64,000 nucleotides of DNA from Paramecium pentaurelia (lineage: Eukaryota; Ciliophora; Oligohymenophorea; Peniculida; Parameciidae). Below the pieces are notes generated by a model that saw only the letters and a program-made list of their open reading frames with translations, was not told the origin of the DNA and searched no databases. This document shows, one piece after another, positions 36,585-48,247 of this stretch. The stretch spans positions 526,091 to 590,090 of the forward strand of contig CAJJDO010000029.1 of the NCBI GenBank assembly GCA_905183005.1. The letters are read 5' to 3'. Each line of letters starts with the position of its first letter. Position 1 is the first letter of the stretch. Made by a program: the position numbers and the translations under genes.

Positions 36585-38010
36585 ATGAAACCTTGTTAAC
36601 TTCCAGATGACATAATTTAACATTATTCAAATTTCCGTAATAAAAAAAGCAAATTGAAGGTGAGTACTATTTTAGGTTCAAGATTTGAGATTGATGATAA
36701 ATATGAAATCTTAGACAATAGTATAATTTATTGTATTATATGACTAGTTGGTTAAGGAGCATATGGTATAGTTGTAGCAGCAAGAGATAATACATTAGAT
36801 GCTGAGGATAATTTAGTTGCAATAAAAAAGATTGAAAAAGCTTTCGAACATAAAATATTTACTAAGAGAACTTTAAGAGAATTGCGTCTACTAAGATTAT
36901 TATAACATGAAAATGTATATATCGATTATATTTAGATTATTGGAATCAATACAATACTACTTCCAAAATCAAGAGAAGAATTTGAAGACATGTATAAATT
37001 AAAATGATTTAGTTACGTTGTTCAAGAATTGATGGAAACAGATTTAGCCTAAATTATTAAGTCAGACTAAAATCTTGCAGATGAACATTGTTAATTTTTC
37101 CTTTATCAATTACTAAGAGGTCTTAAATATATACATTCTGCAAATGTAGTCCATAGAGACTTAAAACCACGTAATTTATTAGTTAACAGTAATTGCGATC
37201 TAAAGATTTGTGATTTTGGATTAGCAAGAGCTTTAATACCTGATTTAAAAGTAAAATTTACAAATTATATCAACTCTAGGCAAAAGCAGGTGTTTTAACT
37301 GATTATGTTGCTACTAGATGGTATAGAGCTCCAGAATTACTATTATCATGGAGAAATTATACATAAAGTGTAGATGTTTGGTCTGTTGGTTGTATTTTTG
37401 CAGAATTGTTAAGACGAAAACCTTTCTTACCTGGAATGGACACCAAAAATCAAATAGAATTGACATTTGAAGTAATTGGTACTCCATCTGAATAAGAATT
37501 GAATATGATTCCTAAAGAAAAATATAGAACTATTGCAAAAGGACTTCCTAAAAGACCAGGAAAGGATTTTAATAAATTATTTCCAAATGCTTCTAATCTA
37601 GCTATTGATTTATTGAAAAGTTTGCTTACTTTTGATGCAAAGAAAAGAATAACAGTTGAGGATGCTTTAAAACATCCTTATTTATCTGCTTTACATTGTC
37701 CAGATGACGAAGTAATTATTAATGTATAATAATTTATAGCCTATTGCAGTTCCAGTATAAAGAATAGATTTCGAATTTGAGGAGTATAATATGACACTTC
37801 AATAACTAAAAGGTATTATATTAAAATATAATAGATTGTATTTATGAGGAAATCTTGATATATCACTTCAAAGAATTCAAAGATGAGTATGAGACCAAAA
37901 AGCGAAATTCTTCATCCATCATAAATCATATAATAAAAAATGAAAACTCAAAAATAATAGATCCAGATGCTGATGATGATGACAACGATTCAGATGAAGA
38001 ACCAATTTGA
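36585..38010 (+). CDS. MAP kinase, ERK-like, TDY activation loop
   Basis: 425 residues after six introns (27, 21, 21, 29, 28 and 22 nt), all ending TAG. Kinase features: IGQGAYGIVVAARDNTL, VAIKKIEKAFEHKIFTK, RTLRELRLLRLLQHEN, VVQELMETDLAQIIKS, YIHSANVVHRDLKPRNLLVN, ICDFGLARAL, and AGVLTDYVATRWYRAPELLL with Thr-Asp-Tyr at 37298-37306. The C-lobe carries the MAPK insert (PLPKRPG region) and HPYLSALHCPDDE. Near 37720 a 16-nt GT...AG segment also exists, but the 28-nt intron ending at the same TAG is the better choice and gives DDEPIAVPVQ, matching its paralog. Introns fall at the same places as in the upstream copy, so the pair arose by tandem duplication. Signal-transducing Ser/Thr kinase; upstream MAPKK unknown. 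Myosin starts 17 bp downstream. Confidence 0.93.
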
Positions 38011-38027
38011 TAAATATAATTAAATAT

Positions 38028-41000
38028 ATGGCAAAAAAATCCTAACCATAATTGGATTTATCTTGGGTAGTCCCTAATGCATTGTGCTGGCAAGATCTCG
38101 ACAATAAGGATCCTATGTTTTCACCAGCTGTCGTAATAAGTTCAGATGGCAAAATAATCACAATTAAGTTGGAATCTGGTGGATAGATATAATGCAAACC
38201 AACATAAGTGTTAGAAAGAGCAGATCCAACCATATTAGGAAATAAAGGGTTTGATGATATGGTAAATATGGAAATTCTTAATGATGCAGAATTACTAAAT
38301 AATTTAATTTATAGATTTGGGAAGGATATTATATTTACTTATGTAGGTCCTACATTGTTAGTCATAAACCCATTCAAATAGATTCAAGGTTTAATGGGAG
38401 CTGATATTAGAAATTAATATATAGATGATATCGTTAAAAAGAATAGGCTTATTAAAGATTTGCCTCCTCACGTTTATGCTATTGCTGCATAAGCCTATAG
38501 ACAATTATTTGAAAATGAAAAGAATTAAGCTATTGTTATATCTGGAGAAAGTGGTGCTGGTAAAACTGAGAATGCCAAATTTTCTATGAATTTGCTAACT
38601 TCCATAGCTTCAGATGGCTCTTCAAAAGATAAAATAGAAGATTAAATTTTAGGATGTAATCCAATTTTAGAAGCATTTGGTAATGCAAAAACTGTGAGGA
38701 ATAATAATTCTTCAAGATTTGGAAAGTATGTTAGAATTATTGTTGATGATAAGACGAGATAAATTAAGGGGGCAGAAATTATTAATTATTTAATGGAGAA
38801 GTCAAGAATAAATTAATAAGGTAAAAATGAAAGAAATTTTCATATTTTTTATTTCTTTTTACAAGGATTACCCTAAGAACTCTTAAATAAATTTGGAGTG
38901 ACTATGAAGATGGAAGAATTTAATTATCTTAATTCTTCAAAAACATATACTATTCCAAATGTTGATGATGCTGAAATGTTCAAAGAAATTTAAGAAAGCT
39001 TTTCCATTTTAGGAATGCAAAATGATTTTGAGAATATTGTTTAAACAGTTCTTGCAGTATTACATCTTGGAAATCTTGAATTTAATATTAGTACTTTAAC
39101 AGACACATAACCAGCTTCAGTCAATGAGAGTTTAGTGGAACATCTATTAGAACTATCAAATTAATAACTATCTTAAGCTTTGACTCTTAAATCGAGAGTA
39201 ATTAATAAGCAAACTATATTGTCTCCATTAACACCTGATGAATGTTAATTTACAAGAGATTCATTGGCAAAGGATATTTATGATAGATTATTTAATTGGT
39301 TAGTTATTCAATTAAATAAAGTCTTAAAACCTAAAGTTGAATCCAAGACATCTGTAGGGTTACTTGATATTTACGGGTTTGAAGTTTTTGATAAAAATGG
39401 ATTTGAATAGATTATGATCAATTATACAAATGAAAAGTTACATTAACTTTACATTTAATATGTATTTAAGGAAGAGGAGAAAATTTTTATAGAGGAAGGT
39501 CTAAAGGATCATTTGGGTTAATTAGAATTTTAAGATAATACTTCTGTAATAGAATTAATAGACAAATAACCTGGAGGAATATTCAGTATATTAGATGAAT
39601 CGTGTTCTGTAAAATCAACAGATGATGGATTTCTATAAAAAATAAGAACTGTTCATAAATCAAATCCATTAATAAAAACACCTAAGATGCCAAGTGATCC
39701 TTCATTTATATTAGTACATACAGCAAAAGATGTTTGTTATACTGTTACAGGATTTCGAGAAAAAAACAAAGATGAAATGAGTGTTTAAACTATATCAATG
39801 ATAAGTCAAACTAAAAATCCCCTTTTAAAATAATTATATACTATGGAAGGAATGAAAGAGAAGATGATATCATAAAAGATAAAAAAAGAAATGATTGAAT
39901 TGATGACAGAATTGCATTAATGTGATGTTCATTTTATAAGATGTATTAAACCTAATGAAAGTAAATTGCCTAATTAAGTATTTTCTGAGATGACTCTTAA
40001 ATAAATAAGATATTTAGGTGTTTTAGATTCCTTAAAAGTGAGGAAAGAATCTTATAGTATCAGAAGACCATATTAATTTTTTTATAAAAGATATGCTGAT
40101 ATGACAAGAAATGAAATATATAGTAAATTAATAAAGAAACCAGATATTAATTTTAGACAATTAGTTTTAGATATGTTTAAATAACACATGCCTCATATTG
40201 ATTCAAAATAAGTATTGTTTGGAAAGACAAAGATATTTATTCGTAATTCAGGATTATAAATGATTGAAGATTCATATAATAAAATTGTGACTCTTAAACA
40301 TTAAAGGGCAGCAAAATTGTAAAGATCATATAAAATCTATAAGATGAATCAACATTTGAAAAAAATGATGAGAATTGCTATGACTCTTCGTACTTTAGCA
40401 TAAAGAATTCGTTTTAAGGTATAAGTAAGAAAAAGAGTAAAAGCAGCATCAGTTATTCAAGCATGGTATAAAAAATTACATGAAAAAAGACTACAATAAA
40501 AATATGAAAAATCAGCATTATATTTGAAATTATATTTTGAAAGATATAATGTACTTAGAGATGTAGCAAGAAAGAAATTAGCTATTAGTAAAATACAAAA
40601 ATTTGGTAGATATGTAGTACAATCAAAATAAGAGAGGAAGGTTAGAGAAATCAAAAATGTATTTTAAAAAATTATTGATGATGCTTGGTAAATGATATTA
40701 GTTAAGAAAGCAATAATTATATAATCAAATTTTAGAGGAAGTTAAGTTAGAAAAAAAAATAAGAAATAAGTTCATTAAATAAAAAATGCTGGAAGAAAAA
40801 TAAAGATGGAGGCTTCTGTTATAAAAGTTTAAGCAGCAATTAGAAGATTTATTGCAAGAAGTTAATTTAGAAGAGCTCATGATGCTGCTTATTTAATCTA
40901 AGGTTATTTTAGAATGAAATTACTTTCAACAATGTTTCAAAGAATGAGAGCAGCTGCAAGATGTGTTTAAAAATTTGCTCGTATATATCTATAGAAACAA

Positions 41001-42646
41001 ATGGCTTATAAAAAGAATTATGAATCTTTTGTATTGCCTTGGGAAAAAAATGTTTAATAATAAAAACATGATGCTTCAAATTTATGGGTATTAACAAATG
41101 AGAATATTGAAAACGAAGAAATTTAACCTTTATTAGAAACTTGTCTCATTTAATGGAGACCAAGATTACCAAAAATTGCATTATTCTCTGTACCTATTGA
41201 TATTGATATACTTTCAGATATCTATTAATGTTACAATCCAAATTATTCTTATTCAAGAACATTGCTTAATATTATTATTTAATAATTTAGAAAAGATCAT
41301 CCAATTTAATCATATTTTACTACTGAAGAAAGTACTTTATGTGTTACATTGGGTGGAACTGCCATATTTGAATTTGGAAGTGGGTAATTAATTTTAAATA
41401 AAGATACTTTTGACACAGTTGAAAAGAATATATTTCCAGATTTCATTCGTATAAAGTCTATTAGTTGTAGTGATGAATTCATTTTAGTAACTACTGCAGA
41501 TGGTTCATTATTATAATATGGTGATTAATATAAACAAATCAAATACAAACCACATTATATTAATAAAGAATGTACAATGTCATCTAAAAAATATATTGTA
41601 AGTGATAATAAAGTGTTTTCATTAATTAATTTAAATGTTAATATACCTATTAAATAAAAAGCTAAAATGATATCATGTGGAAATCAATTTATTGTTACAT
41701 TATGTGAAAGTGGTTAATTGTATTCATGGGGAGAAAATTATGAAGGAGAATTAGGATTAGGTGATAGAAGATATAGACATGAACCATGTCTGATTAATAT
41801 TGAAAAAGTATTGTAGGTGTGTTGTGGTTTCAAACATGTCATTGCAAAAACCAGAAGTAAAATATATACTTGGGGATGGGGTGAAAGAGGTCAACTTGGT
41901 AATTCTGAATTAAAAAATGAAGTAATTTAATATTAATTAAAATAGTTTTTGCCTAAACCTTTGAATATAACAGCATTATGGGTGTCTGCAGGAAGAACTA
42001 GTTCTAGTATTATTACAAATGATCGTATAATTATGTAATGTGGTACTAATTCTATTTTAAATCATTAAGAAAAGTTTGAGCCAGTAACATTGGTAATTCA
42101 TTTATTAATTATTAGAGCTTCACTTTAAATTCAATGATACCTATAAGAATAATATCAACTTGGTCTAAAATTATCGAAATAACATATGTTACTTTTGCTA
42201 ATACAATTTCATTGCCAGAAAATTAATTATCTAAATCTTTAAAAATTTTAAATCATTTAAATTAGATATGGTCAGAAAGCAGTGATCCTCATTCTATTGA
42301 TCCACCATTTAATTAATCGATTAGTAATTATTTATATGAAGCTTCTATGAGAAAATCAAATTAATTCAATAAATAATAAATAAAAAATCATTTTAAATTA
42401 TAAAAAGAAATGCTTTACATTGAGGATGATAGAGATTGGGCTATGAGAAAGAAAATTTTAGTAGAAGATATTAAATCTCATTAAAAAACTGTAACTAAAA
42501 CAGATAAAATAAAAGCTATTAGATAAAGATTCTTAGATTTAATGAGTAAAAGTGAAGATTAAATGACAAATGATGATAAAGCCTTTATTAATTAAATTTA
42601 GAATAATGAGAAAATTTAAGCTTTACTAAAGAGTATAGAATAATGA
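38028..42646 (+). CDS. Unconventional myosin with IQ motifs and an RCC1-like tail
   Basis: 1,531 residues with a single 23-nt intron near 42093. MAKKSQPQLDLSWVVPNALC opens the motor (to ~730): FTYVGPTLLVINPFKQ, GESGAGKTENAKFSMNLL (P-loop, ~residue 175), NNNSSRFGKYVRI (switch I), LLDIYGFEVFDKNGFEQ (switch II, ~450), HFIRCIKPNES and KTKIFIRNSG. All nucleotide-contact motifs are intact. Several IQ-like light-chain sites follow (LQRSYKIYKMNQHLKKM, IIQSNFRGSQVRKK, IKVQAAIRRFIARSQFRRAH, ~750-980). The C-terminal third has RCC1-type blades: GNQFIVTLCESGQLYSWGEN, GELGLGDRRY, IYTWGWGERGQLGNS. A charged coil ends it. Myosin-RCC1 fusions are known from ciliates and relatives; cargo and role (vesicle or food-vacuole traffic) are inference. 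Confidence 0.93.
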
Positions 42647-42655
42647 TTGTTTATT

Positions 42656-43467
42656 TCATTCAAACATTTTATAATCAATTATCAAATTTTTCAATCTACT
42701 TTATATTTACTCTGGGTATTGATATAATTTTTCTGTATTTTCTAATATTTATTTTATTAAATCAGATGAAAATCCTTTCCCAATATAAAATAACTCACTT
42801 GATTCCTATTTAGAACTTAAAGGTTTTTCTCTATAAAATTCTTTGAAAAATAATCTAAAAAAGTCCTAAATATAATATTTCTGGATATAATACATAATTG
42901 AGTTTTTCTTCACTTCCTACAAAGGTTTTCATTACTAAGTTACCATCAGTTTTTAATGTAAAAGTACTCACTTTGATTAATCAAAATATTCATTTACAAA
43001 GCAATGCTATTTAATTTAATGTAGTTATTCCTTAATGATCTGCTTCATGTTCTCCAGAAACATTGGGTGCCATATCTGAAAGAACAACATCAAATTTATG
43101 ATTTCTAATTTATTTCATTATTGATTTATCCATAATATCTCCTTATATAAATTTAACATTTTATATTGGTAACACTTCCAATAGATCAATTGCCACAACT
43201 TTACATTTTTCAGACACTACTTAAGACCAACTACCAGGAGCTGCTCCCAAATCTAAAACATATTAGTTAGATTTATAGATTTTATATTTCTCATCAATTT
43301 ACATCAATTTAAAAGCAGCCCTACTTCTTAATTATAACTAATTTAATAGTTTCTAATACTCTTTTAGATTCTTTAACATAGAAATCATTAATGTGTTCCA
43401 TATACCATCTCTTTGTTTTTTTTTAAGAGCTCACAGAAAATGAATATAAATTCTTTAATTTTAACAT
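42656..43467 (-). CDS. FtsJ/RrmJ-type 2'-O-ribose RNA methyltransferase
   Basis: 244 residues after introns of 22 nt (TAG), 27 nt (ends AAAG) and 28 nt (TAG). MLKLKNLYSFSVSSQKKTK starts it. RrmJ fold motifs: RSRAAFKLMQIDEKYKIY (the K of the K-D-K-E tetrad), VLDLGAAPGSWSQVVSEKC (SAM-binding), VVAIDLLEVLPIQNVKFIQ, FDVVLSDMAPNVSGEHEADH (catalytic Asp), LKTDGNLVMKTFVGSEE (catalytic Lys), and EKPLSSKQESSELFYIGKG (catalytic Glu region). All four tetrad residues are visible, so it should be active. A short N-terminus and Phe-rich start suggest the mitochondrial MRM2 type, though a cytosolic tRNA or rRNA role is possible. Its stop lies only 9 bp from the myosin stop, tail to tail. Confidence 0.9.
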
Positions 43468-43542
43468 AAAATTTAATTCTTTATAAAAAGTGATTATACT
43501 AAAATATATATAATCTAGAAGATCAATATATGAATTAAATAA

Positions 43543-44612
43543 TCATTTTTATTTATTTTTGATTTCATTTTTACAACCTTCAATAATCTTTTTAAAATCA
43601 TTTAAATTTTATACTATCTATTTTAATTTAATCGAAGCTTATTAACCTAATATATATATTTTATAAATAATTTACATTTAACATCGAAATTCTCTTCATC
43701 TTATGATTATTTAAGTAGTTTCTTATCTTCTCTTATTTATTTCATAGCTTTATCTTTTTCTTTATTTTAATCTTCATAATCTTATTTAATTTTTTAATAA
43801 CCATCTAAACATCTTTAGTTTATATTATCAATAGCCATAAATATTCTACCAAGATTCAAATTCTCTTCAGTGATTCTATTTTCTTCTTCTTCTTTTTCAG
43901 ATAATAATTAATTTCTCTCAATCATTTTTTCTTCTATTAATTTTTGATATTCTTTAATATCATTATTCAATTATAAAACTTCATGATTTTTTTCCTTTTC
44001 ATATTGTGTAATAATAAACTTCATTTTTTCACAATCAGTTTCCATTTTTTCATGTTCTTATTTTAAAATTTAATGTGAAATCACAAGTCTTTTATATCTA
44101 TCAGTTATTGAATCAAGATCAGAATATTTATCAGGATAGGCTTTAATAATACTATTTAAATATTCTACATATTTTTTAAGTCTCTCAGCTATTCTTATAA
44201 ATTTGAATTATTGTACCCTTTCTTTCCACATTTTCAAATATCTATTAATCTTAACTCAAATCATGTTATAATTTGGCAATTTCCTTAATTTTTTTTTCTT
44301 TTTCAGCTCTTTCACTTTAATATAAACTAATGGCTTTTTTCTTTTTGGTTTCATTAACTTATAATTCTTTACAAAATTTAAGTAATTCTGTTTAAATTTC
44401 TTCATCTTTTTATTTTATCTCATTTTCCTTTGTCTTAAAGTCCTCCTCTAATAAATAACTTGATATATATATTTACCTTATTATTTAAATTAGAATAGTT
44501 AATTCTCATAAGCCTCATGAACTTCAAACATCAATCTTCTTTTTTCAAGTAACTTCATAGCAGGATTAGTAGTATTAACACTAGATGCTCGTTTCCTAAC
44601 TTTTCTATCCAT
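43543..44612 (-). CDS. CCDC42/CFAP73-like coiled-coil protein (DUF4200)
   Basis: 327 residues after introns of 29, 28 and 29 nt, all ending TAG. MDRKVRKRASSVNTTNPAMK leads into KLLEKRRLMFEVHEAYENQL, the start of the DUF4200 domain. A continuous coiled coil follows (KENEIKQKDEEIQTELLKF, NETKKKKAISLYQSERAEKE, KKYVEYLNSIIKAYPDKYSD, ITDRYKRLVISHQILKQEHE), then EENLNLGRIFMAIDNINQRC, a conserved block of CCDC42/CFAP73/CFAP100 relatives. The C-terminus is NDFKKIIEGCKNEIKNKQK. Members of this family are axonemal or centriolar (MIA complex, sperm tail), so a ciliary structural role is inferred. Its ATG is only 28 bp from the divergent ATG of the next gene. Confidence 0.75.
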
Positions 44613-44640
44613 AGAATGAATAAATATTTATAATTAAAGT
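44613..44640. promoter_or_regulatory. 28-bp divergent intergenic region
   Basis: Only 28 bp (mostly A and T) separate the start codons of the minus-strand CCDC42-like gene and the plus-strand unknown gene. Any core promoter and both 5' UTRs must fit here or overlap the coding starts. No motif can be named. Confidence 0.5.
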
Positions 44641-45739
44641 ATGTACGATATATCAAATATATTCAAGAGATGTATAGAAGAGAAAATAACAATTCTTACA
44701 GGGAGATCTAGTAGAGCAGATAGATCATAACTTAATTCAAGTATGATGATGTCTAGAGTAAAGACAAAAGACAATCACTATCAATTTAATGAATCTAACT
44801 CACTCAACAAATATGATGTGGAATTATCTTACCAAACAGAATTGGAATACAATCCTAAATTCCTTATTAAAAATAGAGAAAAAAAAGAAATATTATCTGA
44901 TTGTTCTGAGTGTTATGAACTACCAAAGATATCATTATTAGATCAACAACCAATAAAAAAATATTCAATGTGCAATAGTTAACATGATTCATCTGGAATG
45001 ACTTCAAGAAAAAATACTTATAATAAATATAGATCCTTTTCTAATCGTTTAAAAGCAATGAAAGTTGGTTATCTTTCATTAGATCCAGACAGTACTTATA
45101 CTTAAGAGATTTTCAAATAACTATCAAATTCAAGCATTTATTAAGAAATCACAAAACCTTAAGTATACTATATATCAATACTTAGTTAGTCAAATATCTA
45201 ACCAAGTAATTAGGTAGTTAGGCCAGTGTTTAAAGATTAATTAACTTGATGTAGTTGCCTTATTCAATTACTTAAGCAGTTTATCGATCTTTCTTACTTT
45301 AGATTAGGGAGATGAGTCAGCAATGTAATAAATATTCAAGATTATAGAAATTATCTAACTAGTCTTTAATTGTTATGATTTAATATCTAAAACCTATTTA
45401 AATACAAGAGATTTATTTGAATTATTTAAATCTGGAGGTGCAGCACAAAAAGATGCAGATATAATCTTTAAATATTTAAGATTTTAGGCTATTAGAAATC
45501 CATTTGAATTGAATAATAAAATCTCAATAAAAAAGAAGGATAAAAATAAACATTAAAAATAAGTTGTTATTACTATGATGAAAGAAAAGGCAAGACGATT
45601 ATCTGAAATATATGCTAGAAAACCAAATTAGGATAAGAATGTTGTTACAGAAACAATCTTTTTAGAAATATATTAAAATTCTATTCCTGAATTTTTTAAA
45701 TGTCTTGTCTATATATTGGCCAATTATAATTGTGATTGA
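44641..45739 (+). CDS. Hypothetical protein
   Basis: 358 residues after one 22-nt intron that ends AAAG (about 45210-45231). MYDISNIFKRCIEEKITILT is the first possible start. The N-terminal half is Ser/Asn-rich and charged. The C-terminal half is helical and better conserved in look: LDVVALFNYLSSLSIFLTL, QQIFKIIEIIQLVFNCYDLI, TYLNTRDLFELFKSGGAAQK, ADIIFKYLRFQAIRNPFEL, MMKEKARRLSEIYARKPNQ and YQNSIPEFFKCLVYILANYN. This could be an armadillo- or EF-hand-like helical domain, but no family is recognised. Divergent arrangement with a ciliary-type gene hints at co-expression, no more. Confidence 0.65.
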
Positions 45740-45797
45740 TGAAATTTTTATATATATATTCTACTTTATTTAATATTTTGATTATTATTATGAATAT

Positions 45798-46655
45798 TCA
45801 TTATATAAAATAGAATTCTTAATCAATTAAAGTTTTAGTCTAATCCTTAATTTATTTAAGATCAGGGATTGGATTACTCTATATTACATTATTTTATAAC
45901 TAATTATAGTCTTAAAGAATATTGATATATTCTGTTGGGAATATCAATGTATATCTAGGATCATCATTTACTTCATTTTATTATTATATCTATTCTAATA
46001 CTTATTTCTTTCCTTTCAGTTAATCAATCAATTAATTTACTTTCTTCATCTTATTAATATAATTTTATTTAATTTTTTCATTAATGTTACCTAATTCTTT
46101 TGGTTAATCATCTTCACTTAATCTTTCATTTATTTTAGTCAAATCTTATTCTTAAAGATCTAAAATATCATTAATATCATTTTCCACTTATTAAAATCTC
46201 TCAGCATCAACAAATTCATCCTCTTTTGGTAAAGTCTATATAAAAGGATCATAAGTAGTATTTATTAATTAATATGGTAATTATATACAGTCTTTAAGTA
46301 TAGCTAAATTAGTATCTTGATTTATTGAATTATTGTAAATGCATTTTGTCAATTTATAAATAAAAGATAAGGATGAATCAAAAGAACAAATACCTTAAAT
46401 CAATTTATTAAGATCAACATTCTTTCCATGTTTAGATTAACCCCATATACCTGTTGTTAATAATTAACATTTTATTGATTTTATTCTGCTTGCTAAATCA
46501 CAATGATCAATTTAAAAATATTAAAATAAGGTTTCTGAATGTAATTTCATTAAATGTTCTATGTAATTTAATCTTTATTCAGTATTTAGTAATAATTCTT
46601 CACTATAAGGGTAATCAAGTTTTTTTAGAAGAAATTCAAATTTTTATAATTTCAT
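45798..46655 (-). CDS. Hypothetical coiled-coil protein
   Basis: 285 residues in one exon. MKLQKFEFLLKKLDYPYSEE begins a compact helical N-terminus (NTEQRLNYIEHLMKLHSETL, DLASRIKSIKCQLLTTGIWG, DLNKLIQGICSFDSSLSFI), followed by a coiled coil (VENDINDILDLQEQDLTKIN, KKVNQLIDQLKGKKQVLEQI). The N-terminal 'LLKKLDYPYSEE' plus coiled coil is faintly like augmin HAUS7-type subunits, a weak resemblance only. Its stop faces the previous plus-strand gene 58 bp away, and it lies 36 bp downstream of the cNMP-binding gene on the same strand. Confidence 0.6.
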
Positions 46656-46691
46656 AAAAAGTTGATAATTATTATATTAATAAAGAGAAAA

Positions 46692-47266
46692 TCAAATTTT
46701 AAATGGATGAATAGTCATCGTTGACATTTCTTTACATTATTTTTCATTTTTAAATCTATTTTAATCTGAAATTATTTTGACAGGAGAATTGGAGAAATCT
46801 TCTACTTATATTGAATTCATTTAAGTTAAATTAGATTTAAGTGCTTATTATCTCTTAGAATAACTTTATGTATTAGGAACAGATGTTTATTATTTCTTAG
46901 GAGCTGAATATTATTATGATACCTTTGATACATTAAATAAATCCCAATTTCCTTTTAAACAAGCATGATATTCAGAATATTTTTCAGCTCTCATTCTTTT
47001 AATATAACTTCTAATCAATTTACCATTTTGAACTGGATTAACATCAAATACTGAACATGGTTTTATTGAATTTCTTCTTGAATACAATAAACTACCATCT
47101 TAAGATTAATCAAGAATTGGTGTTTTATATTATTTTGATTTTATAATTCCTTAACCTGGTGATGCTCCTGCATCTCTAGTTAATTATTCTAAATTCCATC
47201 TAGGTAATTCAGATAAATCTTTTGACCAATATAAATTATAAAAACTATTTTTATCTTCAGAATTAT

Positions 47267-47316
<50 letters not shown>

Positions 47317-48119
47317 AATCCATTTACTTTAGAAACTTAAGGCATTTATATAGATCTATTGATTATTTATACTTATTATTTTTATCTTAGTATTTATTAA
47401 ATCATTAAATTTCTTGCCTTTGCTAGTTTCTCTAATTACATTATATTAAAATAATTTAAACTATCAACTACATAACAACAAAATTAAGCTGATATACATT
47501 TGACTGTGTATTTTCTTAAAGAGTCTCTTAAAAATTCTTCAAATCCAAATATTTATAATGCTCCTAAATTATATATATTTGTATTATTATTAATAAAATT
47601 GACTTCACCTGATATAATCATATAAATCCATTTTCTTTAATCTTCTTACTTAAATATATAATCTCCATATTTAAATTATTTCTCTTTTAAACAAACACTT
47701 AATAATTGTAAATCACTAGCTACATTCAATTTTTCAAGAAATGAATGTCTAATTTCAAAACTTCTCCAATATTTTTCATCAAATTACAACTCTATTAAAA
47801 TACTATCCTTCTCTGCAATTACAGTATAAGAACGTTTACCTTTTGCTTCTCCAAAAGTATCTCCAGGAAATAATTATGCAAAAGGAATATTTTAATTTGA
47901 TTAAAAATATTATCTACTCAATAAAGTGATATTTGGTACTAATTATAGAACCTAAGATATAAATATATCATTTGATTGTTATCTCATTAATTTTTATTTT
48001 GATGGTGTGCAATCATCTTCTTTAAAAAGGCAAGTCAGTTAGCCACATAAAACATGATATAAATTTTTTCCAACTTCACCTTATTAAAATACAATTGAAT
48101 TTGCTTTGCATATGATCAT
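46692..48119 (-). CDS. Cyclic-nucleotide-binding domain protein with polyQ tract
   Basis: 475 residues in one uninterrupted exon. MIICKANSIVFQQGEVGKN opens a first cNMP-binding-like barrel: FQQGEVGKNLYHVLCGQLTC, then QLFPGDTFGEAKGKRSYTVI (a phosphate-binding-cassette-like GE). A second follows: FKYGDYIFKQEDQRKWIYMI, SGEVNFI, LGALQIFGFEEFLR. The canonical cassette Arg is not in the usual place in either, so cAMP/cGMP binding is uncertain. After NGFQ comes a run of 14 TAA codons (Gln, 47274-47315). The rest is polar (SKDLSELPRWNLEQL, SRRNSIKPCSVFDV, YIKRMRAEKYSEYHACLKGN). No kinase or channel domain is present. It resembles the regulatory half of PKA/PKG proteins and is probably a cNMP sensor or scaffold. 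Confidence 0.75.
47274..47315 (-). repeat. (TTA)14 microsatellite coding for polyglutamine
   Basis: Fourteen perfect TTA units on the plus strand read TAA x14 on the coding strand, which is Gln14 in the ciliate code. It sits in frame inside the cNMP-binding protein. In the standard code it would be a block of stops. Confidence 0.9.
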
Positions 48120-48247
48120 TTTACATTAAATATTTTGAATTTAAGGATTTATATATTAGAGTTTGTATTTCTACGTTTACATGATTTGGTAGCAATCTAA
48201 AACATCATTAATATTATTGATTAAAATCATTTTATTTATAATTTATA

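Noticed and set aside
37712..37735. A 16-nt GT...AG intron in the second MAP kinase
   Set aside because: A 28-nt intron sharing the same TAG gives the same downstream frame and a better match to the paralog (DDEPIAVP), so an ultra-short intron is unnecessary.
44010..44510. Possible kinesin or other motor identity for the coiled-coil gene
   Set aside because: Only DUF4200-type coiled-coil motifs are visible and there is no motor domain.
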